This document shows positions 35,331-44,307 of a stretch of DNA of 64,000 nt, piece after piece. The DNA lies in contig CANDJN010000002.1 in the NCBI GenBank assembly GCA_947385085.1, forward strand, positions 1-64,000. Reading direction: 5' to 3'. Under the pieces are notes generated by a model. It was given only the letters and a program-made list of their open reading frames with translations, was not told the DNA's origin and ran no database searches. The stretch is from an uncultured Erysipelotrichaceae bacterium (GTDB taxonomy: Bacteria; Bacillota_I; Bacilli_A; Erysipelotrichales; Erysipelotrichaceae). The position numbers and the translations under genes are program-made. Within the stretch, counting starts at the first letter, position 1, and every line of letters starts with the position of its first letter.

Positions 35331-35972
35331 TTATACCCATTTTCTATTATGCGTTGGCTTCCCATGCCCAAAATAAATGGTCCTATTTCCCAAACGGCTG
35401 ATTTTTTCAGCACTATGAACCATAGCCATTTTATCATTGTATAACATGGAAGGTGCAGGATAAAACATATTCATCAATGCATCTCCAACAAGTAAATTTC
35501 TTTGATCTATATCCAGCCCAATAGATCCTTTTGTATGACCCGGCAATGCAATCACTTTTGCCGAAATCCCATAAGAATCAAGTACATCATTATCATTTAA
35601 TAAAATCGTTGGAACTATAGTGGGGATTCTATCCTTTTTAAAACTTTTCAGCGATGCGGATAAGACAATTTTTCCAAGTATCCCTTTTGAAGATAACTTT
35701 TGCAGCATATTATCTTTTAACAGAGGTATATCCTCTTGATTTATTGCGACAGGGATATGTAGAGCGTTTGCTAAAAAAGCAGCATTCTGGACATGATCGA
35801 TATGCCCATGTGTTAATACAAGCAAATGCATATGAAATGATTTGCAGGCATTAAGCACTTTTTGACAATATTCTTCCCGTCCTGTATCCACCAATACAGC
35901 ATCCTTTCCATTGGAAACAATATAGCAGTTTACATTACCACAACGAATTCTCTGTATTTCCATATTTCTCAC
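35331..35972 (-). CDS. MBL-fold metallo-hydrolase
   Basis: 213 residues with the metallo-beta-lactamase fold: CYIVSNGKDAVLVDTG, the metal site LTHGHIDHVQNAAFLA, then ALPGHTKGSIGLDID, LLVGDAL and IYFGHGKPT. It is closest in style to glyoxalase II-like hydrolases. Substrate unknown. It lies 37 bases downstream of a TetR gene and presumably is controlled by it. Confidence 0.82.
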   Translation of the reverse strand: MRNMEIQRIRCGNVNCYIVSNGKDAVLVDTGREEYCQKVLNACKSFHMHLLVLTHGHIDHVQNAAFLANALHIPVAINQEDIPLLKDNMLQKLSSKGILGKIVLSASLKSFKKDRIPTIVPTILLNDNDVLDSYGISAKVIALPGHTKGSIGLDIDQRNLLVGDALMNMFYPAPSMLYNDKMAMVHSAEKISRLGNRTIYFGHGKPTHNRKWV

Positions 35973-36009
35973 CCCTTACACATTATGTATTATCCATATT
36001 TTTAGCTTC

Positions 36010-36579
36010 TTATTTATTCTTTTTTAGCTCCAATAAAGCAATAACTGACTGAATCATTTTCGCATAGCTTTCATCAATATCAGTCTCGTTGCTAAAGAAT
36101 CCTGCTTCTTCTAATGTTATAAAACCATGCATAGAACTACGGATTGCCCGGCTAAAATGGATGATTTCTTTCTCTGATAAGCCATAAGAATTTAGTATTG
36201 GATATATCTTATGAACAATATTCTGTCCTTCCTCAATCAATTCTAAATTCCCCGTGGTAGGGATATTAATGATGGTCTTGTACAATTCTGGATTTTCTTT
36301 TGCGAATTTTCTATAACCAATCGCAATATGATAAATCATATCTTGGGGAGATTTCCCTTCTAACCCCTCATATAATTGTTCAGCCATTTTTTTTAGCGTC
36401 AGTTGTCCAATATTAGAAGTCAATTCTGATAAGTTATTGATATGATTGTAAAGAGAAGCCGCTTTTACTCCCAATTTGTCTGCTAACTCTCGAAGTGAGA
36501 ATTTATCAAAACCTCTTTCGGAAATTATTTCTGCGGCTGCTTCTATAATGATGTCTGTTGATAATCCTTTTCGTGACAT
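36010..36579 (-). CDS. TetR/AcrR-family repressor
   Basis: 189 residues: N-terminal TetR helix-turn-helix (IIEAAAEIISERGFDKFSLRELADKLGVKAASLYNHI), then a ligand domain with a WHG-like pattern (AIGYRKFAKENPELYKTIIN, FSRAIRSSMHGFITLEEAGFF). Two palindromes overlie its own promoter, so it should repress itself and the metallo-hydrolase gene that follows. Confidence 0.88.
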   Translation of the reverse strand: MSRKGLSTDIIIEAAAEIISERGFDKFSLRELADKLGVKAASLYNHINNLSELTSNIGQLTLKKMAEQLYEGLEGKSPQDMIYHIAIGYRKFAKENPELYKTIINIPTTGNLELIEEGQNIVHKIYPILNSYGLSEKEIIHFSRAIRSSMHGFITLEEAGFFSNETDIDESYAKMIQSVIALLELKKNK

Positions 36580-36609
36580 ATTTATGCTCTTTTCCTCCTC
36601 TTAAAAAAA

Positions 36610-36654
36610 ACTAACGCCGTTAGTCAGTATAAACTATCAGTGTTAGTTTGTCAA
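36610..36654 (-). promoter_or_regulatory. Promoter and two operator palindromes of the TetR operon
   Basis: Minus strand TTGACA (36654-36649), 17-base spacer, TATACT (36631-36626). The palindrome AAACTA...TAGTTT (36631-36649) fills the spacer and a second, ACTAACGCCGTTAGT (36610-36624), lies just downstream of the -10. Both share the ACTAAC half site. Confidence 0.82.
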
Positions 36655-36662
36655 TATATTAA

Positions 36663-36776
36663 CTAAGATAATTTCGCCACAATCTCCCTCGCACAATCCC
36701 TTATATTATTGAGTTTCATGTCCATTCTTAAGTGGTTTCTTTCTATAGCTGTTCTGTTATGCCCTGTGCCTTGTCA
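36663..36776 (-). pseudogene. Unrecognised decayed coding fragment
   Basis: The minus strand encodes QGTGHNRTAIERNHLRMDMK then LNNIRDCAREIVAKLS and a stop. Just upstream a second frame reads ELYNRFYDWARLVLTRHRA before a stop. The composition looks protein-like, and the two pieces could once have been one frame. I do not recognise the family, and there is no ribosome site. Confidence 0.3.
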
Positions 36777-36924
36777 GAACGAGGCGAGCCCAATCGTAAA
36801 AGCGGTTATACAACTCTCACCATTCAAACCTCATTGACGTTGATCCAACAGAAATATCCTCATAGGAATTAAGTATTTCCTGGTTAGTTAAATTGTTATG
36901 CTAAATATCAATGAAGTCATCTTC

Positions 36925-38430
36925 CTATGTTTTATTATCCTTTTTATCGATCGTATCATTCAGTTCTATCCAAAAGGTCGTGCCTTTGCCAAGTTCACTT
37001 TCCACCCCGTAGCGAGCATGATGCAAATCCAAGACACTTTTAACAATACTCAGTCCCAAGCCACTGCCGAGGGCAGAGCGAACATGATGCTGCTTACTCT
37101 TATAATAACGATCCCACACATATGGTAATTCCGCTTTCGGGATGCCCGCTCCATGATCTGTGATAGCTATCCGAACACCATTGGTTATCTTTTCCTGCTT
37201 AACCATTACCGCTCGATCTTCTCCGCTATACGTAACAGCGTTATTCATCAAATTATACAATACTTGATTCAGCTTAATCTCATCACCCTCGATCACACAT
37301 TCATGATCATATGTAAATTCAATATGATAATCCTGTGCCTCCAGCATTTTTTTGAATCGCTCGGTTAAGCGTTGAATCATTTTTGTAATATCACATGATC
37401 CAATATTCAGCGTTTGAACCCCTGCCTGTAGCTTCGACAAATCCAATATATCATTTACCAAGCCTGTCAATCGATTGGCTTCATCGATGATAACCTGAAC
37501 ATTATCCGGTGTGTTTTCGCCTGGAATGTCGCGAATCATTTCACCATAACCGCTGATCATTGTGAGAGGAGTGCGCAAATCATGACTCATATTGGCAATC
37601 AATTCACGCTGATACTGTGCTACCTTGTTTAATTCTTTCGCCGCGTAGTTCAGCGTCTGATTCAATTCATTAATTTCATCATACCCATCACCATCAAATA
37701 CCACATCATAATTTCCAATCGCCAGTTGTTTTGCATGATCATTCACCGTAACGATCGGACGAGCGATTTTCTGTGCGGAATAATAAGCCAGTACCATTGC
37801 CAGCAGAAACAAGATCACCGTAATGATCACCAGCTGCATTCGGATTGCCTCTACCGTCGCATTCACCGGTGAGATTTCTGCGTTTACCAGCACAATCAGC
37901 GACGCATCATCATAAACATTTAAAATACTTGCATAGGTTATATTTTGTATGGCTTTTCCCTTTTCCAATGAAATTTGGGCTTCACTGCCATCCTGCGGCA
38001 TCCCGATGACCCACTGTGTTCGCTGCTCATCCGTTGTAATCAGTTGCGATGCGCTGCCATGATTAGCACGGGCTTCCTCGTATAGCGCTTCCAATTCATC
38101 CTGTTTCATCCTATCTATCATGCAGCGGGGATCATGACGATTACTAGTATACAATTCACGATAATTCTCATTGAGGATGGAAACACAGAGATCGTTTTTC
38201 CGGGCAATTTCATCAATGCGCTCGCTGAATGCTCCCTCAGTCAAAGCAGTATTAATTTGATTGGCTGCCGATTTCACAGAATGCTTTTTGCTCATCTGAT
38301 AAAACTGATCCAAAAACTCCACTTGGAAAATCCACAGCAGCAGTAACATCAAACCACCGAAGATCATAAAGGCGAAAAAAATCTTTGCCTTGACGCTATG
38401 CAAGCGCAGCTTTTTCTTAAATGGTTTCAA
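36925..38430 (-). CDS. Membrane sensor histidine kinase
   Basis: 501 residues: a basic N-terminus, TM helix (about 15-33), extracellular sensor (about 35-200), second TM helix (AIRMQLVIITVILFLLAMVLAYYSA), HAMP linker, H-box LIANMSHDLRTPLTMISGYGEM, N-box LNQVLYNLMNNAVTYSG, and G boxes DHGAGIP and GSGLGLSI. Overlaps the response-regulator gene by 14 bases, so the pair is made together. The signal is unknown. Confidence 0.9.
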   Translation of the reverse strand: MKPFKKKLRLHSVKAKIFFAFMIFGGLMLLLLWIFQVEFLDQFYQMSKKHSVKSAANQINTALTEGAFSERIDEIARKNDLCVSILNENYRELYTSNRHDPRCMIDRMKQDELEALYEEARANHGSASQLITTDEQRTQWVIGMPQDGSEAQISLEKGKAIQNITYASILNVYDDASLIVLVNAEISPVNATVEAIRMQLVIITVILFLLAMVLAYYSAQKIARPIVTVNDHAKQLAIGNYDVVFDGDGYDEINELNQTLNYAAKELNKVAQYQRELIANMSHDLRTPLTMISGYGEMIRDIPGENTPDNVQVIIDEANRLTGLVNDILDLSKLQAGVQTLNIGSCDITKMIQRLTERFKKMLEAQDYHIEFTYDHECVIEGDEIKLNQVLYNLMNNAVTYSGEDRAVMVKQEKITNGVRIAITDHGAGIPKAELPYVWDRYYKSKQHHVRSALGSGLGLSIVKSVLDLHHARYGVESELGKGTTFWIELNDTIDKKDNKT

Positions 38431-39097
38431 AACGATAACCTACTCCCCGAAGTGTCACAATCAAACGACCATATTCCCGAATGCTTTTGCGTAACAGCTT
38501 CATATGCGTATCCAAGGTACGATCATCACCGAAAAAATCATATCCCCAAACATCACGAATGAGCTGTTCTCTCGTCAAGGCGATTCCTTCATTCTTCACC
38601 AAATATGCAAACAGAGCATATTCCTTTGGAGTCATATCGATGCGTTCACCATCAATGGTAACCACGCGTGCAGTAAAATCCAGACATAAACCGCGATAGG
38701 TAAAGGTTTCCTTCTTTGATTCTGTCTGATGATGCCCCATCGTTCGTTTCAACACCGCCTGTACGCGCATCATTAACTCCTTAGGAGAAAACGGCTTTAC
38801 GACATAATCATCCACACCGATCTCAAAGCCATGAAGCTTGTCATATTCTTCACCGCGTGCCGACAACATAATCACCGGAATATTCTTCAACTTCTGAATT
38901 TCCTTACAGGCGGAAAAGCCATCAAGATTCGGCATCATCACATCCATGATAATCAAATCAAAATCATCATTGCGGCAGCACGCTACCGCTGCCATACCAT
39001 CCTCTGCCTCCGCAACCTCATAGCCTTCAAAGAGCGCATACTTTCGAATCATATCACGAATCTTTACTTCATCATCCACAATTAACAATTTCGCCAT
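38417..39097 (-). CDS. OmpR/PhoB-family response regulator
   Basis: 226 residues: a receiver domain (IVDDE, phospho-acceptor in IIMDVMMPNLDG at about Asp52, SARGEE, VVKPF) and a C-terminal winged helix (MTPKEYALFAYLVKNEGIALTREQLIRDVWG, RTLDTHMKLLRKSI). Partner of the overlapping histidine kinase. Target genes are not apparent. Upstream lies a long non-coding region that holds the promoter. Confidence 0.92.
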   Translation of the reverse strand: MAKLLIVDDEVKIRDMIRKYALFEGYEVAEAEDGMAAVACCRNDDFDLIIMDVMMPNLDGFSACKEIQKLKNIPVIMLSARGEEYDKLHGFEIGVDDYVVKPFSPKELMMRVQAVLKRTMGHHQTESKKETFTYRGLCLDFTARVVTIDGERIDMTPKEYALFAYLVKNEGIALTREQLIRDVWGYDFFGDDRTLDTHMKLLRKSIREYGRLIVTLRGVGYRFETI

Positions 39098-39690
39098 GCC
39101 ATCACCTCAGAACTTCTATCTCTATTATAACGTACATTCGTTTAAAATGTGTGGAAAGAATATGAAAAAAAACAACGGTATTTTCACATGTCTATCACAT
39201 TTATATTACCATATTATAATATATTATTTTTATAATATGAATAGCGAATAAGCTCTTTATGATAAAAAACATGACCTTTATACACATCATTACTTGGCTG
39301 AATAATCAAATCATATGAATTTCACAGGAATAACGGCAAGTCCATTCCCTTATGTGTATCATTATGTAGTTACTTGTTTTATTTAATATGTATGTTAAGA
39401 TGATTTGATTCAAAGCAGATAGATTGTCGTCTTTTTTTTGATGTCTGTCACATTTGGGAAATACTTATATTATGAGTTTTTTCTACATTCATTCTTTGTA
39501 GAACACCCATTAAGCTCAATATATTCATGCACTTCAATAAACGGGAAATAACTAGATATCGTTTAGATGTGGAATCGATTCCATCTCATATCCTTTTTTC
39601 ATCTATTCTAAGTGGGGAAAAAATACTTCTTTCTTGTTCTTCCACGCATTCTATCATATCGTAATTACGTCATCCCGTCATTTTCAGTCA
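39098..39690. other. Long gap between the two-component system and rsmI
   Basis: About 590 bases, strongly AT-rich, no ORF with a ribosome site. The promoter of the response-regulator gene should lie near its left end. A small palindrome GGAATCGATTCC lies near 39574. No known RNA recognised. Confidence 0.5.
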
Positions 39691-39724
39691 TTGAAAAAGT
39701 GCCCTTGTGATAACGCAGGCACTT
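39691..39724 (-). terminator. Terminator of the tmk-holB-ricT-rsmI operon
   Basis: On the minus strand AAGTGCC (39724-39718) pairs with GGCACTT (39703-39697), followed by TTTC. Confidence 0.65.
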
Positions 39725-39781
39725 GTTGTTTTATGAATGATTCAAGTCGTGATCTCCACTGAATCAACACCTGTATTCTGA

Positions 39782-40636
39782 TCAGTTCAGTTGTTCATGA
39801 TATTGCTTATACAATTCATTTTTGGAAATGCCGCATTCACCGGCAACCCTTTTGATAGCTTCTTTACTGCTACATCCATCCTTCACATAGCGATCAACCC
39901 GTGCATAGATGGCAGGCATATCCAATGCCACATCATCCTCTTTTTTGTAACCGGCAACCACCAGAACCATTTCTCCCCGGCACGTTTCACACACATCACG
40001 AATTTCACTGATGTTCCCGCGCAGAAATTCCTCGTGAAGCTTGGTGAGTTCCCGTGCCAGACAACACTTTCGATCACCAAGCACATCGAGCATATTGGCT
40101 AATGTTTTCTCAATACGATGCGGCGCTTCATAAAAAATCAAGGTTTGCGGATATTCGCGCAGTGCTTGTAATTCCTTTCGCTGTTCCTTGGAATGAGCGT
40201 TCAAAAAACCATAAAACAGAAATGGCTGGGTTGGTAAACCGCTGGCAACCAACGCATTTAACATCGCATTGGCTCCGGAGATCGGTATCAGCGGATAGCC
40301 GGCATCAATCACAGACCGACTTATTGTTTCACCGGGATCGCAGATGAGCGGATAACCGGCATCACTGACAAGCGCGATGCTTTTGCCTTCCCCAAGCAAT
40401 TCCAGCAATCCCTTGGTACTGGCTGTTTCATTATATTTATGATGCGCAATCAAGTGCGTATGAATATCAAAGTGCGTTAACAACTTACGCGTATTACGGG
40501 TATCCTCTGCGGCTATCACATCCACTTGTTTTAATATCTCCACAGCCCGCGGTGTCATTTCATCTAAATTGCCGATCGGCGTTGCGACCAAATACAAAGC
40601 CGGCTTGGATGTTTCAAAACTTTTTTGTCGTTTCAT
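39782..40636 (-). CDS. rsmI: 16S rRNA (cytidine1402-2'-O)-methyltransferase RsmI
   Basis: 284 residues of the tetrapyrrole-methylase fold: LYLVATPIGNLDEMTPRAVEIL, AAEDTRNTRKLL, SDAGYPLICDPGE, PISGANAMLNALVASGLPT and FYEAPHRI. RsmI methylates the ribose of C1402 in 16S rRNA near the decoding centre, using S-adenosylmethionine. Last gene of an operon with ricT, holB and tmk, the Bacillus order (yabC after yaaT). Confidence 0.92.
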   Translation of the reverse strand: MKRQKSFETSKPALYLVATPIGNLDEMTPRAVEILKQVDVIAAEDTRNTRKLLTHFDIHTHLIAHHKYNETASTKGLLELLGEGKSIALVSDAGYPLICDPGETISRSVIDAGYPLIPISGANAMLNALVASGLPTQPFLFYGFLNAHSKEQRKELQALREYPQTLIFYEAPHRIEKTLANMLDVLGDRKCCLARELTKLHEEFLRGNISEIRDVCETCRGEMVLVVAGYKKEDDVALDMPAIYARVDRYVKDGCSSKEAIKRVAGECGISKNELYKQYHEQLN

Positions 40637-40645
40637 AGGCTCATC

Positions 40646-41545
40646 CTAGCGCTTAGAAAAGTCAATATCCGGCCATAGTTCTTTGAAATCCAGAAATTGT
40701 ACATCTTCCTTATTCTCGATCTTAGCTTGTTGAAGCAGTACATTCATACTGGTTACCCGATATTTTTTTCCTTTATACTCAATCTGCGCATTCAGCTTCG
40801 GTAAGCCTTCCCGCAGTTTTTTATACTGGCTATCTTCATATTTCAGGCAGCACATCAGCTTACCGCACTGTCCGCTCAATTTCTGAATATTCAATGCCAG
40901 CAGCTGATTCTTTGCCATATTGATCGATACCACATCAAAATCATTAAGAAACCGGCTGCAGCACGTTTCCATGCCGCACATTCCCATACCGCCGATGATT
41001 TTTGATTTATTGCGCGGTCCGATCTGCCTCAATTCAATGCGGCATTTGAATTCGGCCGCCAATTCCTTTAACAGCTCACGGAAATCTACTCGCTCCTCTG
41101 CCACATAAACAAAGATTAATTTATTGCGATCCAAGGTATATTCCGCTTCAATCAAGTTCATGTTCAGATTCAGCTTTTTAATATGCTGATCACAGATTTT
41201 CATTGCGCTTTTTGCTTTCTCCACATTGACCTTAGCATCCTCAAAATCCTTGGGTCGAGCTTTGCGCAGAATTGGTTTGATCTCCATGCCGTTGGAATTC
41301 GCAATGAATGGTTCACATTCCTTAACGATCTTTCCAAGCTCTACCCCGCGAATAGTTTCTACCACCACATGGTCTCCTACCTTGAGATGATTGTTATCAC
41401 AACCGAAGGTATAAATCTTTTTCGATTCTTTAAAGGAAACAAAGGCTACATACGAATAGCGATGCGTTGTGCTGTTTGTGCGGCGCTGTTCGCGCTTTCC
41501 TTCATGCTCCTTTTGTTCTTTATCTTTTGGATTTTGGGTATTCAT
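40646..41545 (-). CDS. ricT: PSP1-domain protein RicT (YaaT)
   Basis: 299 residues: a PSP1 domain with the conserved cysteine cluster GMCGMETCCSRFLNDF and LSGQCGKLMCCLKYE, and the upstream NKLIFVYVAEERVDFRELLKELA. In Bacillus RicT works with RicA and RicF, partly through iron-sulphur clusters, in RNA processing and development. A charged ~25-residue N-terminal extension is specific here. ATGA overlap with holB. Confidence 0.9.
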   Translation of the reverse strand: MNTQNPKDKEQKEHEGKREQRRTNSTTHRYSYVAFVSFKESKKIYTFGCDNNHLKVGDHVVVETIRGVELGKIVKECEPFIANSNGMEIKPILRKARPKDFEDAKVNVEKAKSAMKICDQHIKKLNLNMNLIEAEYTLDRNKLIFVYVAEERVDFRELLKELAAEFKCRIELRQIGPRNKSKIIGGMGMCGMETCCSRFLNDFDVVSINMAKNQLLALNIQKLSGQCGKLMCCLKYEDSQYKKLREGLPKLNAQIEYKGKKYRVTSMNVLLQQAKIENKEDVQFLDFKELWPDIDFSKR

Positions 41546-42528
41546 CCTAGCGCCTCCTTCATTTGATATACCATCTGATCACATAACAGTGTCAAATTGA
41601 CCGACTTCCACAACTTGTCCCGTGTCGTTAGTAATATTTCCAGCATTTGATCATAACGGATATGCTTCATGCGATACATATCCAGCATTGACTGATACCA
41701 AGCATTGTCATGATTACCTGTCCCTTTCATCAAATCACGATAGAAAACCATCAGCATTTCCAGGAAATATCGCATCCATAATTTCCCATCTGCTTTCTTT
41801 CGCTCCGTTCCTGCCTTTAATAATAAATCCAAGCCGTAATACGGTGATTGGCTAAAGGCCTTGGTGAAATTTTCAAATAAATAAAATGCGTGTTGATATT
41901 CATCACTTTCCGCTACCGCAAGCATTTCCTGAGGATGATGGATCATCCCGCTTAACAAATACGCATCCAGCGGATTCATTTCATTTTTGCATCGCTCATA
42001 GCACTGCGCTGACGATAATGGACGAAACGGAATAAGCTGACAGCGTGATACGATCGTCGGTAATAACCGATCCATTTGATCACAGATCAGAATCGCGGTC
42101 ATCTGTGTACTGGAAGGCTCTTCCAGAAATTTCAATAATGCGTTTAACGCCTCGGTTGTGGCGTTTTCTGCTTGGTTGACGACATAAATCTTGTGTCCTG
42201 TATGTTCTAATCCAGTCTTCGCAAATTCATGTTGTAATTTTAGAATATTCTCTTTTTTGATGGATGTTTCTGATCCATCCAGATAGATGAGATCCGCAAA
42301 TTGATGGTGTGCAATTCGCTTGCATTCCTCACATTCTTCACAGGCAAATCCATGCTCGTCCTTGTTTGGACAGACCAGACTTTGCGCGACCAGCATCGCA
42401 CATTCCAGTTTACTTGTCCCCTTTGGCCCATGAAATAAATAGGCGTGCGCCAGCTGATTATTTTTCAAAGCATGACACAGCGTCTGCCATGCGATCGGCT
42501 GTTCATGAACGAGCTGTTGCTTTATCAT
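41542..42528 (-). CDS. holB: DNA polymerase III delta' subunit
   Basis: 328 residues, an AAA+ clamp-loader subunit: HAYLFHGPKGTSKLECAMLVAQ in the P-loop region, CEECEECKRI zinc cysteines, KIYVVNQAEN, ALNALLKFLEEPSS, TIVSRCQLIPFRPL. The P-loop has Ser in place of the usual GK-T pattern (GPKGTSKLE), which fits a delta' subunit that does not hydrolyse ATP. Overlaps tmk by 26 bases. Confidence 0.9.
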   Translation of the reverse strand: MIKQQLVHEQPIAWQTLCHALKNNQLAHAYLFHGPKGTSKLECAMLVAQSLVCPNKDEHGFACEECEECKRIAHHQFADLIYLDGSETSIKKENILKLQHEFAKTGLEHTGHKIYVVNQAENATTEALNALLKFLEEPSSTQMTAILICDQMDRLLPTIVSRCQLIPFRPLSSAQCYERCKNEMNPLDAYLLSGMIHHPQEMLAVAESDEYQHAFYLFENFTKAFSQSPYYGLDLLLKAGTERKKADGKLWMRYFLEMLMVFYRDLMKGTGNHDNAWYQSMLDMYRMKHIRYDQMLEILLTTRDKLWKSVNLTLLCDQMVYQMKEALG

Positions 42529-43153
42529 GATTTTTAATAATTTCCTGCGTTTGATTTAATGCCTGCGCAAATACCGTATCAATGTCCGCTTCTGCATCGA
42601 TCACAATCATGCGCTGAGCAAAACGCCGCTTTACTTCCTCATATCCATTCGCAACAAGCTGGTGAAAGGCATGGCTTTCCTGATCTAAACGATCCAGTTC
42701 TCCACGCTGACTCACTCGTTTCCATCCCGTTTCCAGTGATACACTTAAAAAAATCGTCGCATCGGGCATATGGTTTTCAATCGCAAATTCATTAATTTTT
42801 AATACCTCATCTATGCCGATACCTCTGCCGATGCCCTGATATGCTAATGAACTGTCCAAAAACCGATCACAAAGAACGATTTTCCCCTCTGCCAATGCCG
42901 GCAGCATTTTTTCCATTAGATGTTGTCGGCGACTCGCTGCATATAACAATGCCTCAGTCCGTGCATCCATCGCCGTATTGTTTGGATCAAGGATAATCGT
43001 CCGAATTTGTTCGGCAATATCAATTCCACCCGGTTCTCGTGTATAGATAACAGGTTCACCTTTTTCCTTTAATGCTTCGTACACTTTGGTGGAAATGGTT
43101 GTCTTCCCGCATCCATCATTTCCCTCAAAGGTAATGAATAAGCCTTTTCGCAT
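42503..43153 (-). CDS. tmk: Thymidylate kinase
   Basis: About 216 residues: P-loop FEGNDGCGKTT, the DR(E/Y) site TREPGG, LCDRFLDSSLAYQG and the LID region. Converts dTMP to dTDP. The frame could start at 43168, but the ATG at 43153 follows GAGGAGCG at the right distance; the earlier ATG contains that site. First gene of the tmk-holB-ricT-rsmI operon. Confidence 0.92.
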   Translation of the reverse strand: MRKGLFITFEGNDGCGKTTISTKVYEALKEKGEPVIYTREPGGIDIAEQIRTIILDPNNTAMDARTEALLYAASRRQHLMEKMLPALAEGKIVLCDRFLDSSLAYQGIGRGIGIDEVLKINEFAIENHMPDATIFLSVSLETGWKRVSQRGELDRLDQESHAFHQLVANGYEEVKRRFAQRMIVIDAEADIDTVFAQALNQTQEIIKNHDKATARS

Positions 43154-43489
43154 AAAATCGCTCCTCATAACGTCAACATTATATCATGCTTTTCCCTTTA
43201 CTGCTAAATGAAATGTCTTCCAGTATCTATTTTTCTACACTTATGTGTATAAAATCTGAACATCTGCATAGAATAATCAATAGGGAGTGTTTCTCCCTTT
43301 CTCATATAGCGGTATTTACCGCATTGTTATAGGAGGCAGTAATGAAATAGATCATTCTTCGCTTTGAAGTTTATCTGTTCTCGTTATTGTCTCTTACTTT
43401 GGATTACGGTATCTTGGGTTTGGGTGATTGATGTTATATATATGAATAGATATGGAAGGAATCGCTAAGAGGTATTATCTGCGTATCTA
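43154..43489. other. Gap upstream of tmk, no gene seen
   Basis: Should contain the tmk promoter at its left end. The rest is AT-rich and without a supported ORF or RNA. Confidence 0.4.
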
Positions 43490-43518
43490 TTTACATATCA
43501 ATACATTGTGAGTATAAT
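43490..43518 (+). promoter_or_regulatory. Plus-strand promoter of element B
   Basis: TTTACA (43490-43495), a 17-base spacer and TATAAT (43513-43518). The context GAGTATAATATA is the same as at the element A promoter. A palindrome GTACTTGAAGTAC (43525-43537) lies at the start point. Confidence 0.68.
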
Positions 43519-43524
43519 ATAGAT

Positions 43525-43657
43525 GTACTTGAAGTACAATAAAAAAGGTGGCTGCTGGAAAGCAGTGGTTACTCTGAAATGTTGATTTTTGAATTTATTT
43601 AATGAAACAAAGACAGTAATCTACATTTGTGAGATGCGGTGATTACTGTTTTTGTTT
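43525..43657 (+). ncRNA. Candidate convergent small RNA of element B
   Basis: A promoter at 43490-43518 and a ~17-base terminator stem ending near 43657 define an RNA of about 130 nt without an ORF. Its 5' part (TGGCTGCTGGAA, then TGGTTACTCT) is nearly identical to the 5' part of the opposing transcript. Layout as in element A at 22.2 kb. Confidence 0.5.
43605..43657. terminator. Shared bidirectional terminator of element B
   Basis: ACAGTAATC (43613-43621) and GATTACTGT (43641-43649) extend outward to a ~17-base stem with one mismatch, with T-rich tails on both strands. Confidence 0.8.
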
Positions 43658-43710
43658 GTTTTCCTTGAATCTATCGTACAAATTCAGTAGTAACTGAATT
43701 GATGATATTA

Positions 43711-43743
43711 TCAGACTCCAAAGTCAATAATAATTTCTAACAT
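43711..43743 (-). CDS. Ten-codon ORF in the minus-strand transcript of element B
   Basis: An AAAGGAG site precedes ATG, then MLEIIIDFGV and TGA. The site is sequestered in a hairpin (CCTTTGTTTAC...AAACAAAGG), as in leaders of toxin mRNAs. The product is much shorter than known small toxins, so the peptide is either a tiny novel one or the remains of a truncated toxin. Confidence 0.35.
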   Translation of the reverse strand: MLEIIIDFGV

Positions 43744-43860
43744 AGATATAACTCCTTTGTTTATCAAAAATATGTAAACAAAGGCTTTGAACAAACTTCT
43801 TGTTTAAGAAGAACAACGGATCTCCCTGTCACAAGAGTAACCACCTACCACTTCCAGCAG

Positions 43861-43896
43861 CCATCCTTATTATATAATAAACATGGGTGATTTCAA
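43861..43896 (-). promoter_or_regulatory. Minus-strand promoter of element B
   Basis: TTGAAA (43896-43891), a 16-base spacer and TATAAT (43874-43869). The transcript would start near the right inverted-repeat arm. Confidence 0.65.
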
Positions 43897-44014
43897 TATG
43901 AAATGATTTTAAATTTCCGGATTTTACTTGTCGCAGAACTGTTTTGACTGCCAATAAATGGAATTTTCTGAAATAAGCATTTTTATTATCCTACAACTGT
44001 GCTATAATCAAGGC

Positions 44015-44156
44015 GTAATAACATATAATCAACGTTAGAAACGAGAAAGCTTATCCGTATGCTTATTCAATCTTACATACAAATTATATGTTATTCGTAT
44101 ATAAATGTGTACCTTTTGAGATAGCGCTTTTTGTATAAAAAGTGCTGCTTTTTTTT
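44015..44156 (+). ncRNA. Candidate structured RNA or leader upstream of the secreted protein
   Basis: A TATAAT box at 44003-44008 precedes AATAACATATAAT (44017-44029), which pairs perfectly over 13 bases with ATTATATGTTATT (44083-44095). A terminator stem AGCGCTTTTT/AAAAAGTGCT (44123-44146) with eight T follows. It could be a free small RNA or a regulated leader of the gene at 44308. It matches no riboswitch class that I recognise. Confidence 0.4.
44123..44156 (+). terminator. Terminator of the candidate RNA
   Basis: AGCGCTTTTT (44123-44132) pairs with AAAAAGTGCT (44137-44146), followed by GCTTTTTTTT. Confidence 0.75.
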
Positions 44157-44307
44157 ACTTTAAACTTACATTTTTAACAAACTAACTCCTATCCATTAAA
44201 GTACACCTTTATGAACAAAATGGGGAGGCGATATTCGTTATTTAAAACAACAGGGATTTTTTTATGAGTTATACAGTAAAATCAGCTTACAGAAAAGGAG
44301 AAACATC

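Larger units (their letters stand above)
43549..43863. repeat. Inverted repeat bounding element B
   Basis: TGGCTGCTGGAA (43549-43560) matches TTCCAGCAGCCA (43852-43863), and TGGTTACTCT (43566-43575) matches AGAGTAACCA (43834-43843), in inverted orientation with a small spacing difference. Confidence 0.82.
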
